Counted from the first letter of the stretch, positions 1 to 6,926 are shown. The stretch is 8,333 nt of DNA from Bdellovibrionales bacterium (GCA_947457605.1 CANGWP010000100.1:1-8333); one strand, 5' to 3'. The notes: generated from the letters alone by a model not told the origin. Translations and numbers: made by a program.

Positions 1-942
1 CCCTTGAATTGCCTCGAATGCCGGACTGTCCGGGGAGTCTGCGGATGGCACCTTGAACGCCATCCAGATTTTTTCCACCTCGATGTTGAGTTCAAGTTTT
101 TTGCGTTTTTGGGCGCTTTGCTCCGGTTCAGGTTTTACGGGTGAATCCGTGATCTTTTTTGCGGGTATTGAACCATATGCTTTTTCAATTTTCCGGAGCG
201 CATCGTTCGCGTCCACGTCTCCTACGATGACAATGGTGGCGCGATCAGGACTGTAATAGCGCTCGTAGAATTCCCGAGCATCCTTAGCGTTCATGACATT
301 CAGGTCCTGCTCATATCCGATGACCGGCCAATGGTAGGGGTGATCGGTAAAGGCTGTTTCGAGAAGTGTTTGATAAATTGTTCCCTCCGCCGAGTTTTCT
401 TTCCGAAAGCGTCTTTCATTCTGAACAACTTCGCGTTCGGTATTGAAGGACTGGTCATTCACTACAAGATTGACCATCCGATCGGCTTCGAGAGAGCTGA
501 TCAGGTCAAATCCTCCTTTTGGCAGTTCCTGTATGTAGACCGTATGATCGTTTGAAGTGAAGGCATTCTCCCCTTCTGCTCCGGCTTCTTCAAGCAAGGC
601 ATCAAACTCCCCGGGAGGATGTTTGGTCGTTCCTTTGAACATCATGTGTTCGAAGAGGTGGGCAAGTCCCGTTTTTCCGGGTACTTCGTTTCTGGATCCG
701 ACATTGAACCACGTATGGTAGGCGAAGGTGGGTGAGGATCTGTCGCTAAGAATCATGACTTTCAACCCATTCGGCAGTGTGGCCCTCCGGACTTTGAAGC
801 TTCCGACAAACGGAATGACCTCAAAATCGCCTTCCATCTTTACTTCCGGATGACCCGGTATGGAGACTTTCTTTGGAGCTTGGCTGCAGGAGAGGAGCGA
901 TGCGAGGATGATCCACGAAGAGACCTTGCGAATGTGTTGCAT
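1..942 (-). CDS. M16 family zinc metallopeptidase, lipoprotein (partial, C-terminus beyond left edge)
   Basis: Reading the minus strand from an ATG at 942 gives 314 codons open to the window edge. Residues 1-19 look like a lipoprotein signal peptide: basic start MQHIRK, a hydrophobic stretch, and the lipobox LLSC with Cys19 as the lipidated residue, so the protein should be exported and membrane-anchored. The inverted zinc motif HLFEH is at residues 95-99 (ligands His95 and His99, catalytic Glu98). Glu176 lies 77 residues after His99 and Glu169 lies 70 after, matching the spacing of the third ligand and accessory glutamate in pitrilysin-type enzymes. The segment NAFTSNDHTVYIQELP (126-141) and the ERYYSPDRATIVIVGD region (227-242) are also typical of M16 N-terminal domains. 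The family degrades peptides within a two-halved chamber. Whether this is a one-unit (about 450 residues) or two-unit (about 900) protein cannot be seen. It diverges from ftsQ. Its natural substrate is unknown. No strong Shine-Dalgarno is visible; a GGAG lies about 14 bases upstream. Confidence 0.93.
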   Translation of the reverse strand, partial: MQHIRKVSSWIILASLLSCSQAPKKVSIPGHPEVKMEGDFEVIPFVGSFKVRRATLPNGLKVMILSDRSSPTFAYHTWFNVGSRNEVPGKTGLAHLFEHMMFKGTTKHPPGEFDALLEEAGAEGENAFTSNDHTVYIQELPKGGFDLISSLEADRMVNLVVNDQSFNTEREVVQNERRFRKENSAEGTIYQTLLETAFTDHPYHWPVIGYEQDLNVMNAKDAREFYERYYSPDRATIVIVGDVDANDALRKIEKAYGSIPAKKITDSPVKPEPEQSAQKRKKLELNIEVEKIWMAFKVPSADSPDSPAFEAIQG

Positions 943-990
943 ATTCCAAACATGATCTCCGAATTGGAAGGAAATGTCAGTGTTGATGTG

Positions 991-1020
991 TTGACTAGGG
1001 AGGTGGGATCTTCGTACTCT
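991..1020 (+). promoter_or_regulatory. Weak candidate promoter for ftsQ
   Basis: TTGACT (991-996) matches the -35 consensus at 5 of 6 positions. After 18 bp, TACTCT (1015-1020) keeps the three most conserved -10 positions (T1, A2, T6) but only 3 of 6 overall. The upstream gene is divergent, so ftsQ needs a promoter in this 94-bp gap. The predicted start, however, would fall at about 1026, on top of the ribosome binding site, which makes this assignment doubtful. Confidence 0.25.
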
Positions 1021-1025
1021 TAAGT

Positions 1026-1031
1026 GAGAGG
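1026..1031 (+). promoter_or_regulatory. Ribosome binding site of ftsQ
   Basis: GAGAGG, followed by more G residues, ends 5 bases before the ATG at 1037. It supports that start codon and is a weaker match than the sites in front of ftsA and ftsZ. Confidence 0.6.
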
Positions 1032-1036
1032 GGCGA

Positions 1037-1846
1037 ATGGCAGAAGTCTATCACTATAGAAAACCGAGAATTACCCAGCCCGGAGCTGGATTCCAAAGGA
1101 ATTTCATCTATTGGATCCTTGGTTTTTTTGTTCTCGGGATGATTGGCTTCGGTGTAAAGCAGGCGGTTCGATCCTCCCTGTTTACACTAAGATCAGTGGT
1201 CGTAGAGCCTCTATCGTCAAATTACCCTCTGAATCGCGAACAGGTTCTGCACCTTGCCGGTGTTCCAGTCGGGCTAGGATCCTTGTTTGAGTTGAACCTT
1301 GAGCCGATTGAGTCGCGCCTTTTGCAGAATCCCTGGGTGAAAGGGGTTGTGGTCGGAAAGCAGTTTCCGGGAACTCTGTCTCTCCGTGTGGTGGAGCGAA
1401 CTCCAGTTGCCCTTTTGGCGGAAGCAAACGGGAGAGTAGTGTATCTGGAGTCGGATGGAACGACTTTCGAGGATCGCGCGATGGTTTATCAAGGGGAACT
1501 CCCTATTTTTACAGGGTTTCAATCGAATGATCCCGAAACCCTCAAAAAGATCAACGCCTTTGTAAAAAACTGGTTTGCCCCCGAGATCATTCCCGGACTC
1601 AAGCTCTCGTCCCTGAGTTATGATGAAAGATTGGGGCTTCGGGCGATGATTTCCTATCCCATGAAAAATCAGCAACAGATGAGAACAGTCCTGGAGCTCG
1701 GGCTCAATCTTGAGGACGCGGAAGAGCTCCCGATGGAGCGGCTAAAGAAGGTTCTTCAGTACATCGCTCAGCGATCACAGCCCGCGTCAAAAATTTGGCT
1801 TGGAAATGGCAAAAAAATCGTTGTCAAATTTTCGAGAGGTTCATAA
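1037..1846 (+). CDS. ftsQ: Cell division protein FtsQ (POTRA-domain divisome protein)
   Basis: The 269-residue product has the FtsQ/DivIB architecture. A short basic cytoplasmic tail (1-22) is followed by one membrane helix (about 23-42, rich in I, L, F and G) and a POTRA domain (about 48-118). The POTRA domain ends in the family hallmark NPWVKGVVVGKQFPG (98-112), followed by RVVERTPVALL (117-127); a beta-rich domain continues to about 265. Length is close to E. coli FtsQ (276 residues). FtsQ sits in the inner membrane with its bulk in the periplasm and links early divisome proteins (FtsA/FtsZ/FtsK side) to FtsL-FtsB and the septal peptidoglycan synthase. Its position directly before ftsA and ftsZ is the classical dcw-cluster order and strengthens the call. 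The usual upstream neighbours (murC, murB, ddl) are not adjacent; the next gene upstream is a divergent peptidase. Confidence 0.93.
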   Translation: MAEVYHYRKPRITQPGAGFQRNFIYWILGFFVLGMIGFGVKQAVRSSLFTLRSVVVEPLSSNYPLNREQVLHLAGVPVGLGSLFELNLEPIESRLLQNPWVKGVVVGKQFPGTLSLRVVERTPVALLAEANGRVVYLESDGTTFEDRAMVYQGELPIFTGFQSNDPETLKKINAFVKNWFAPEIIPGLKLSSLSYDERLGLRAMISYPMKNQQQMRTVLELGLNLEDAEELPMERLKKVLQYIAQRSQPASKIWLGNGKKIVVKFSRGS

Positions 1847-1951
1847 GCTCTTAGCTAGATTGCGTCAGATGGAATTTTGTCGCAAAAAAAAGGCGACGTG
1901 TTAGCATGAGTAAAGAGTCGCTACCCGTGCTCATGGAAGGAGGAGGGTCCA
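1847..1951 (+). other. ftsQ-ftsA intergenic region with small hairpin and A-tract
   Basis: This 105-bp gap is longer than the ftsA-ftsZ gap. It contains a 5-bp stem GTCGC (1879-1883) / GCGAC (1893-1897), extendable by one wobble pair, around a nearly all-A loop of 9 bases. There is no following T-run, so it is not a convincing terminator. TTGTCG (1877-1882) and TAGCAT (1902-1907), 19 bp apart, form a poor promoter-like pair. A separate promoter for ftsAZ here is possible but not demonstrated. Confidence 0.3.
1935..1947 (+). promoter_or_regulatory. Extended ribosome binding site of ftsA
   Basis: A purine run, GGAAGGAGGAGGG, contains two overlapping GGAGG cores and ends 4 bases before the GTG at 1952. 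It decides the start: GTG is the only start codon at correct spacing, and the reading frame from it begins with the conserved FtsA N-terminus. Confidence 0.75.
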
Positions 1952-3220
1952 GTGTCAAAAAAAGATTTGATCGTAGGATTGGATATCGGCACCACTAAGG
2001 TGGTGTGCATTGTCGGTGAAGTCCATCCCTTTGCACAAGGGGAAGAAACCAAAATTGACATCATCGGATTCGGACAGGCTCCCTCCACAGGATTGAGGAA
2101 GGGTGTCGTCATCAATATCGACTCGACTGTCGAGGCGATCCGAAAAGCTGTAAAAGAAGCTGAAAACATGGCTGGAATCAAGATCAATTCCGCCTATGTA
2201 GGCATCGCCGGCACTCATATCAAGTCTTTCAATTCTTCCGGAGTGGTTGCGGTAAAGGATAAAGAAATCACCGAGCAGGATGTTCAGCGGGTGATTGAAG
2301 CTGCTCAGGCGATTGTGATCCCACAGGATCGCGAAGTTCTTCATGTGATCCCCCAAGAATTCATCATCGATGATCAAGACGGAATCCGCGACCCGGTCGG
2401 AATGAATGGTGTTCGCCTTGAGGCAAAGGTTCATGTTGTGACTGGCGCAATCTCTACGGCTCAAAATTTGATCAAGTGTGCAAATCGCGCGGGAATTCAA
2501 GTCACAAAGCTTTGTTTGCAGCCGATCGCCTCTAGTGCCGCGGTACTCAGCAATGACGAGAAGGAGCTCGGCGTTGCTCTTGTGGATATCGGTGGGGGAA
2601 CCACAGATATCGCGATTTTTCGCGAAGGTGCTCTCCTTCATACCAGTGTTCTGCCAGTGGGTGGCGTGCACATTACGAATGATATCTCTGTCGGTGTGCG
2701 TGCATCGATTGATGCTGCTGAAAAAATCAAGCTGGCTCATGGATGCGCGATGGCATCCCTGGTGAAAGACGAAGAAACAATCGAGGTCCCGGCGGTTGGA
2801 GAAGGGAAGTCGCGCGTGGTTTCGCGCAAGATTCTCGCTGAAATCATTGAGCCCCGTGTTGAGGAGCTTTTTTCTTTGATTCAGTCTGAAATTACCAAGA
2901 CCGGTTATGCTGATTTGCTTGCTGCGGGTATGGTTTTTACCGGCGGGACAACCCTGCTTCAGGGAATGATCGAGCTCGGAGACTTCTACTTCGAGGTACC
3001 TTTGAAGCGAGGCGTTCCGATTCGACTTGGCGGCCTGAAAGAGGTTGTAAATTCACCAAAATTCTCGACCGCAGTCGGATTGCTGAAGTATGGAGCGGAT
3101 CAGATGAGCCGAGGCCATCAGGTTTCTCACTCCATCATTGGCGATACTTTCATGGGTGAGGACGGGCTCGTCGGCAAGATCGGGGGCCAGATGAAAACCT
3201 GGTTCAAGGATTTGTTCTGA
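1952..3220 (+). CDS. ftsA: Cell division protein FtsA (actin-like Z-ring membrane tether)
   Basis: The 422-residue product, starting at GTG, matches the length of E. coli FtsA (420). The actin-fold nucleotide-binding motifs are in order: phosphate 1 GLDIGTTKV (9-17), phosphate 2 LVDIGGGTTDIAI (210-222) and the adenosine motif MVFTGGTTLLQGM (327-339). The FtsA-specific 1C (SHS2) subdomain occupies about 86-165 and contains the hallmark HVIPQEFIIDDQDGIRDPVG (131-150). The C-terminus GKIGGQMKTWFKDLF (408-422) is a typical amphipathic membrane-targeting helix, joined by a flexible segment from about 385. FtsA polymerises on the inner membrane, binds the C-terminal peptide of FtsZ and recruits later divisome proteins. 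The gene follows ftsQ by 105 bp and precedes ftsZ by 39 bp, so FtsA and FtsZ are probably co-transcribed. No key motif is missing. Confidence 0.97.
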   Translation: MSKKDLIVGLDIGTTKVVCIVGEVHPFAQGEETKIDIIGFGQAPSTGLRKGVVINIDSTVEAIRKAVKEAENMAGIKINSAYVGIAGTHIKSFNSSGVVAVKDKEITEQDVQRVIEAAQAIVIPQDREVLHVIPQEFIIDDQDGIRDPVGMNGVRLEAKVHVVTGAISTAQNLIKCANRAGIQVTKLCLQPIASSAAVLSNDEKELGVALVDIGGGTTDIAIFREGALLHTSVLPVGGVHITNDISVGVRASIDAAEKIKLAHGCAMASLVKDEETIEVPAVGEGKSRVVSRKILAEIIEPRVEELFSLIQSEITKTGYADLLAAGMVFTGGTTLLQGMIELGDFYFEVPLKRGVPIRLGGLKEVVNSPKFSTAVGLLKYGADQMSRGHQVSHSIIGDTFMGEDGLVGKIGGQMKTWFKDLF

Positions 3221-3243
3221 TAATTTTCGAAAACAACTAACAC

Positions 3244-3250
3244 AAGGAGG
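3244..3250 (+). promoter_or_regulatory. Consensus ribosome binding site of ftsZ
   Basis: AAGGAGG lies 9 bases before the ATG at 3260, within the 39-bp gap after ftsA. It closely matches the consensus, in keeping with the high cellular demand for FtsZ relative to FtsA and FtsQ. Confidence 0.8.
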
Positions 3251-3259
3251 CGTAGTACT

Positions 3260-4609
3260 ATGTTCGAAATTCAAGAAGAGAAAACACTGGGAGCGAAAAT
3301 CAAGGTTGTAGGAGTCGGTGGCGGAGGCTGTAACGCAGTCAACACCATGATCCGCGCAGGACTGAGCGGGGTTGAGTTCATCGCAGCCAATACCGACAAG
3401 CAAGTACTGGAGAGTGTTCTTGCTCCAGGTAAGATCGCAATCGGACAAGAGCTGACTCGCGGGCTCGGTGCCGGCGCCAATCCCGATGTCGGCCGGAAAG
3501 CCGCTCTCGAGGACTATGCACAGATTTCTGAGATGCTTACAGGTTCGGACATGGTTTTCATCACCGCCGGTATGGGCGGTGGAACTGGAACTGGCGCTGC
3601 CCCTGTGTTTGCCAAGATCGCAAAAGAAGTGGGCGCGCTCACCGTGGGTGTTGTGACCAAGCCATTTCTTTTTGAAGGCAAAAAGCGGATGAAACAGGCA
3701 CTTGAAGGAATCAATCAGCTTCGAGAGAGCGTAGACTCCCTGATCATCATTCCGAACAATCGGCTGCTCAATATTTCCGGAGCATCCCTTTCCATGATGC
3801 AGGCTTTTGGAAAAGCGGATGAGGTCCTCTTGAACGCAGTTCAGGGAATTTCGGATCTGATCAACCACACCGGGTACATCAACAGCGACTTTGCCGATGT
3901 CCGCACGATCATGGAAAACAAGGGCTTGGCCCTCATGGGGATCGGCTTTGGTCAAGGAGATCATCGAGCGGTGGAGGCTGCTACATCTGCAATCAGTTCA
4001 CCACTCCTTGAGGACATTTCGATCAATGGAGCCACCGGGATCATCATCAACATCACCGGCGGTTCAAATCTCACTCTTCATGAAGTCAATGAGGCGACTT
4101 CCATCATTCAGGAAGCGGCTGACGAAGATGCACAAATCATTTTCGGAACCGTGATCGATGAGGCGCTCAATGACAAGGTGAAGGTGACTGTGATTGCGAC
4201 CGGGCTTGGCTGTGACGCTTCTGCACTTCTCACTGAAATGAAGAATGCCAATCCGGTTCGTGCGAACACGCCTCCTCCTGTGCCAAGTCAGGTAAACCAG
4301 GCGATTCAAACCATGAACGAAGCATCATCCAATAAGAATCAGCTCAATCAAGAGACTCAGCAAAATGCCAGTCAGCTGAATTCATTGAATCAGGCGCCTG
4401 TTTCCAATGCGAATGCCAACACGAATTCAAACGGAAACCAAATTACCAGCGGAAATTCAAATTCATCGAACCCTGCGGGTGCGGAATCTCCTGAGCTTGC
4501 ACGGGCGCGCGAAATCGCAAAACGTCTGGGCATGATCAATCAGGATGGACAGGACTTTGATGTGCCTGCCTTCATGAGAAGAGGCTCCGAGAATACAAAT
4601 AACGCCTGA
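3260..4609 (+). CDS. ftsZ: Cell division protein FtsZ (tubulin-like GTPase)
   Basis: The 449-residue product has a complete FtsZ core. The N-terminal GTP-binding loop VVGVGGGGCNAVN is at 16-28, and the tubulin signature GGGTGTG at 107-113 lies within ITAGMGGGTGTGAAP. The T7 synergy loop NSDFAD (208-213) supplies Asn208, Asp210 and Asp213 for GTP hydrolysis by the neighbouring subunit. The C-terminal domain runs to about 318. A linker of about 110 residues follows, strikingly rich in Asn, Gln and Ser. Then come a charged, probably helical segment PELARAREIAKRLG (411-424) and the conserved C-terminal peptide FDVPAFMRR (433-441), which binds FtsA and other partners. FtsZ polymerises at midcell in the cytoplasm to form the Z-ring. 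It is longer than E. coli FtsZ (383) because of the linker. A strong terminator follows the stop codon. Confidence 0.98.
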   Translation: MFEIQEEKTLGAKIKVVGVGGGGCNAVNTMIRAGLSGVEFIAANTDKQVLESVLAPGKIAIGQELTRGLGAGANPDVGRKAALEDYAQISEMLTGSDMVFITAGMGGGTGTGAAPVFAKIAKEVGALTVGVVTKPFLFEGKKRMKQALEGINQLRESVDSLIIIPNNRLLNISGASLSMMQAFGKADEVLLNAVQGISDLINHTGYINSDFADVRTIMENKGLALMGIGFGQGDHRAVEAATSAISSPLLEDISINGATGIIINITGGSNLTLHEVNEATSIIQEAADEDAQIIFGTVIDEALNDKVKVTVIATGLGCDASALLTEMKNANPVRANTPPPVPSQVNQAIQTMNEASSNKNQLNQETQQNASQLNSLNQAPVSNANANTNSNGNQITSGNSNSSNPAGAESPELARAREIAKRLGMINQDGQDFDVPAFMRRGSENTNNA

Positions 4610-4637
4610 TTTTTGAAAAAAATAAGGTAAGGTGACG

Positions 4638-4671
4638 AGTGCCCCGGTGGATTCCGCCGGGGCACTTTTTT
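4638..4671 (+). terminator. Rho-independent terminator after ftsZ, inside the leader of the phosphorylase gene
   Basis: AGTGCCCCGGTGG (4638-4650) pairs with CCGCCGGGGCACT (4654-4666) around the 3-base loop ATT. This gives a 13-bp stem with one T-G wobble and very high GC content. The T-run covers 4666-4671. It begins 28 bases after the ftsZ stop codon. The T-run ends only 4 bases before the GGAGG of the next gene (4676-4680), so that gene has no room for its own promoter downstream of the terminator. Confidence 0.9.
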
Positions 4672-4675
4672 ATGG

Positions 4676-4680
4676 GGAGG
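4676..4680 (+). promoter_or_regulatory. Ribosome binding site that fixes the phosphorylase start at 4686
   Basis: GGAGG, within a longer G-rich run, lies 5 bases before ATG 4686. A longer reading frame begins at GTG 4632, but those 18 extra codons would be encoded by the terminator hairpin and show no resemblance to the family N-terminus. ATG 4686 is therefore preferred. Confidence 0.75.
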
Positions 4681-4685
4681 GTCAG

Positions 4686-5573
4686 ATGACCAAACTGAGT
4701 CCGGGTGCTGAGACGCTCGCGCGAAAAATTCAATCCATGGGTCTTGCAACTCCTGCACTTCATGTAGTCTTGGGGTCCGGGTTTAAAGACTCTCTGGAGA
4801 GCGGAGGTTTGCCAGATTCTTTCAAGATTCGTGGGGAAATGAACTTCAAGGAGATTGAAGGTCTGCACACATCTACGGCGCCGGGGCATGCCGGGAAATA
4901 CGTTTTTTTGGAGAATTCCAAGCACGGAAAATCAGGAATACTCCAGGTGGGGCGATTGCATGGATACGAGGGGCTGGAGCCCCGTCAGGTGGTGCAAACG
5001 GTGATGGTGAGCCGTGAGCTCGGAGTTCAGGATTACTACATCACCAATGCTGCTGGAGGAATGGACTCCGCCCACCGCACCGGAGATGTAATGATCATTA
5101 CCGATCAGATCAATCTTACGGGAAGGAATCCCCTTTTTGGTTCCAATCCTCAAAAAGCCGATGGGACGGAGTGGGGGCCGCGTTTTCAGGACCTTACGCT
5201 TCTATTTGACGGTGAATTACGGACTCAGCTTAAGGCCCAACTGCAAAAGGGAGCGCTCAAAATCCACGAGGGTGTTTATATGGGCGTCCTCGGCCCCGCG
5301 TTTGAGACACCGGCAGAGATCCGATTCTTCCAACGGGTGGGGTGTCATGCTGTCGGGATGTCGACTGTTTGGGAGACCATTGCTTTGAAACATTCCGGTG
5401 CCAGGATTTGCGCTTTGTCTTTGATCAGCAATCTCGCGGCAGGGCTTGCGCTTGGCAAAGACGGAAGACCGGAGGAGCTTGATCACTTTGCAATTCTGGA
5501 TGCATGCAAGACTTCCTCGGTGGGCATTCTCAGGGGAATTCTTCAAACTGCGGAAGCCCGGTGGGGTTCTTGA
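4686..5573 (+). CDS. Purine nucleoside phosphorylase (trimeric, PNP/MTAP family)
   Basis: The 295-residue product from ATG 4686 has the low-molecular-mass (trimeric) PNP motifs in order. These are the phosphate loop VLGSGF (28-33), PGH (66-68), GRLHGYEG (89-96), NAAGGM (121-126), GPAFETPAEI (203-212, Glu207 at the purine-contacting position), VGMST (223-227, Met225) and ISNLAAG (247-253). Asn249 occupies the place of the Asn that favours 6-oxopurines in human PNP. The reaction is phosphorolysis of (deoxy)inosine or (deoxy)guanosine to base plus (deoxy)ribose-1-phosphate in the cytoplasm. Length fits PNP (about 270-295) better than methylthioinosine phosphorylases (about 245), but substrate range cannot be read with certainty. 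VWETIAL replaces the more common VPEVI-type sequence after VGMST. The gene lies directly behind a terminator and 3 bp before a deaminase gene, suggesting expression by readthrough or attenuation and tight coupling with the deaminase. Confidence 0.93.
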   Translation: MTKLSPGAETLARKIQSMGLATPALHVVLGSGFKDSLESGGLPDSFKIRGEMNFKEIEGLHTSTAPGHAGKYVFLENSKHGKSGILQVGRLHGYEGLEPRQVVQTVMVSRELGVQDYYITNAAGGMDSAHRTGDVMIITDQINLTGRNPLFGSNPQKADGTEWGPRFQDLTLLFDGELRTQLKAQLQKGALKIHEGVYMGVLGPAFETPAEIRFFQRVGCHAVGMSTVWETIALKHSGARICALSLISNLAAGLALGKDGRPEELDHFAILDACKTSSVGILRGILQTAEARWGS

Positions 5574-5576
5574 TCC

Positions 5577-6926
5577 ATGGGATTTGATCTTGGATTTCGC
5601 GCAAGCCACCTTCTCACCATGCGCGGAGGGAGTGGTGAGATCATTCGGGATGGATTTGTTGGTGTTGTGGGGGCGAAGATCGCCGAAGTTGGCCCGTTTC
5701 AGCCCCTGCACCAGAAAGATTCCCTGAGGTTTCTTGATCTCGACAATCAGATTCTGATGCCAGGACTGGTGAATACCCATACCCATCTTGCGATGAGTTT
5801 GTTTCGGGGATTTGAGGATGATCTTCCTCTGCAGGAGTGGCTGTTCAATCGTATCATTCCGCTGGACGCCAAAATGGTCGATGCGGATTTCGTGAGAAAC
5901 GGAGCAACGCTTTCGGCACTCGAGTGCATTCGATTCGGGACGACCACAGTGAGTGACATGTATTTTTTTGCGGAAGTTACTGCGGAGGTTCTTGATTCGG
6001 CGGGACTTCGGGCTCGAATCGCATGGCCGTTCATGGACCACAAGCTGCTTGATGATGGAACTGCCGGTCAAAACAATTTAGAATCCAAAATGAAGCGCTT
6101 TCGCACGTTTCATGACCACTGGAAAAACCATTCGAGAATTCGGGCAGTCCTCGGTCCGCACGCCCCCTATACCTGTGATGATCATGTCTTGCTCGGAGTG
6201 AAAGAATTGTCGGAAACGTTCGGGATTCCAATTCACATGCATGTATCCGAGACCAAAAAAGAGGTGGAGGATTCTCTCAGGTCTTATGGAAAAACTCCCG
6301 TGAGACGGCTGTTTGAATTGGGGCTTCTTTCCCCGAGATTTCAAGCCGCACATGCAGTGCACCTGAGTCCGGATGATTTGGAATGCCTCCGAAAAACGGG
6401 AGCGAGCGTTTTGTACAATCCTGACTCAAACATGAAATTGGGCTCGGGTATCGCGCCAATCGTGCAGTACCGGAGATTGGGAATTCCGGTCGGTCTTGGA
6501 ACCGATGGCGCGGCCTCGAACAACGATCTTTCCATGTTTGGCGCCATGGATATCGGAACCAAACTCCAGAAGCTTGCCAACGAGGATGCTGCCGCCATGG
6601 TGGCCCTGGATGCGCTCCAATTGGCGACCATTGAGGGGGCACGTGCCATTGGCATGGAATCCGAAATCGGTTCGCTTGAGGTCGGAAAATGCGCTGATCT
6701 GATTTCCATCCGCACGGATTTTCCCCATTTGCACCCGCTCCATTCCATCCCCAGTCAGCTTGTTCACTCCTGTCAGGGGCTAGAGGTGGATACGGTGGTT
6801 TGTGATGGAGAAATCCTTCTTCAAAAGGGGGCGTTTGTGAGTCTCTCAGAGACAGAGGTCTATGAAAAGGCTGAAAGAATCACGGGGCAGCTGAGAGACC
6901 TTCTCGCTAAAAACTTTTTCAGTTGA
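5577..6926 (+). CDS. mtaD: Amidohydrolase, probable 5'-methylthioadenosine/S-adenosylhomocysteine deaminase
   Basis: The 449-residue product is a metal-dependent amidohydrolase of the MtaD/TrzA-type group. Visible motifs are PGLVNTHTHLAMSLFRG (62-78, metal ligands His68 and His70), DDLPLQEWL (81-89, Glu87 for ribose contact), GPHAPYTC (193-200), HMHVSET (220-226, metal ligand His222 and catalytic Glu225), AAHAVHL (257-263), YNPDSNMKLGSG (280-291) and GLGTDGAASNND (306-317, metal ligand Asp310 and Ser314). These match the ligand and substrate residues described for the Thermotoga MTA/SAH deaminase. Such enzymes convert MTA and SAH to the inosyl derivatives and release ammonia. Related members act on adenosine, guanine or triazines, so the precise substrate is inference; the DDLPLQEWL and NPxSNMKLGSG elements favour MTA/SAH. 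ATG 5577 lies 3 bp after the phosphorylase stop with only a distant GGTGGGG upstream, suggesting translational coupling. No terminator is evident after the stop. Confidence 0.9.
   Translation: MGFDLGFRASHLLTMRGGSGEIIRDGFVGVVGAKIAEVGPFQPLHQKDSLRFLDLDNQILMPGLVNTHTHLAMSLFRGFEDDLPLQEWLFNRIIPLDAKMVDADFVRNGATLSALECIRFGTTTVSDMYFFAEVTAEVLDSAGLRARIAWPFMDHKLLDDGTAGQNNLESKMKRFRTFHDHWKNHSRIRAVLGPHAPYTCDDHVLLGVKELSETFGIPIHMHVSETKKEVEDSLRSYGKTPVRRLFELGLLSPRFQAAHAVHLSPDDLECLRKTGASVLYNPDSNMKLGSGIAPIVQYRRLGIPVGLGTDGAASNNDLSMFGAMDIGTKLQKLANEDAAAMVALDALQLATIEGARAIGMESEIGSLEVGKCADLISIRTDFPHLHPLHSIPSQLVHSCQGLEVDTVVCDGEILLQKGAFVSLSETEVYEKAERITGQLRDLLAKNFFS

Noticed and set aside
53..555. Two plus-strand frames (53-256 and 331-555) in the first kilobase
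   Set aside because: The minus strand encodes a continuous M16 peptidase with zinc ligands across this stretch; the plus frames are shadows.
997..1005. AGGGAGGTG, a near-perfect Shine-Dalgarno upstream of ftsQ
   Set aside because: No start codon follows at usable spacing with an open frame; the frame from GTG 1004 stops after a few codons. The ftsQ ATG has its own closer site.
1955..2740. Long minus-strand open frame (261 codons) opposite ftsA
   Set aside because: It is the shadow of the ftsA coding sequence; no recognisable domain, and the plus frame has unmistakable FtsA motifs.
3224..3233. Palindrome TTTTCGAAAA between ftsA and ftsZ
   Set aside because: It is short, AT-rich and leaves no loop for a terminator; ftsA and ftsZ look co-transcribed.
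3053..3964. Long minus-strand open frame (303 codons) across the ftsA end and ftsZ
   Set aside because: It spans two well-identified genes on the opposite strand and its translation looks like random composition.
4632..4685. GTG-initiated 18-codon N-terminal extension of the purine nucleoside phosphorylase
   Set aside because: It is encoded by the terminator hairpin, has no family resemblance, and a well-spaced GGAGG points to ATG 4686.
5217..6071. Minus-strand open frame (284 codons) across the phosphorylase-deaminase junction
   Set aside because: It overlaps conserved motifs of both plus-strand enzymes and has no recognisable features.
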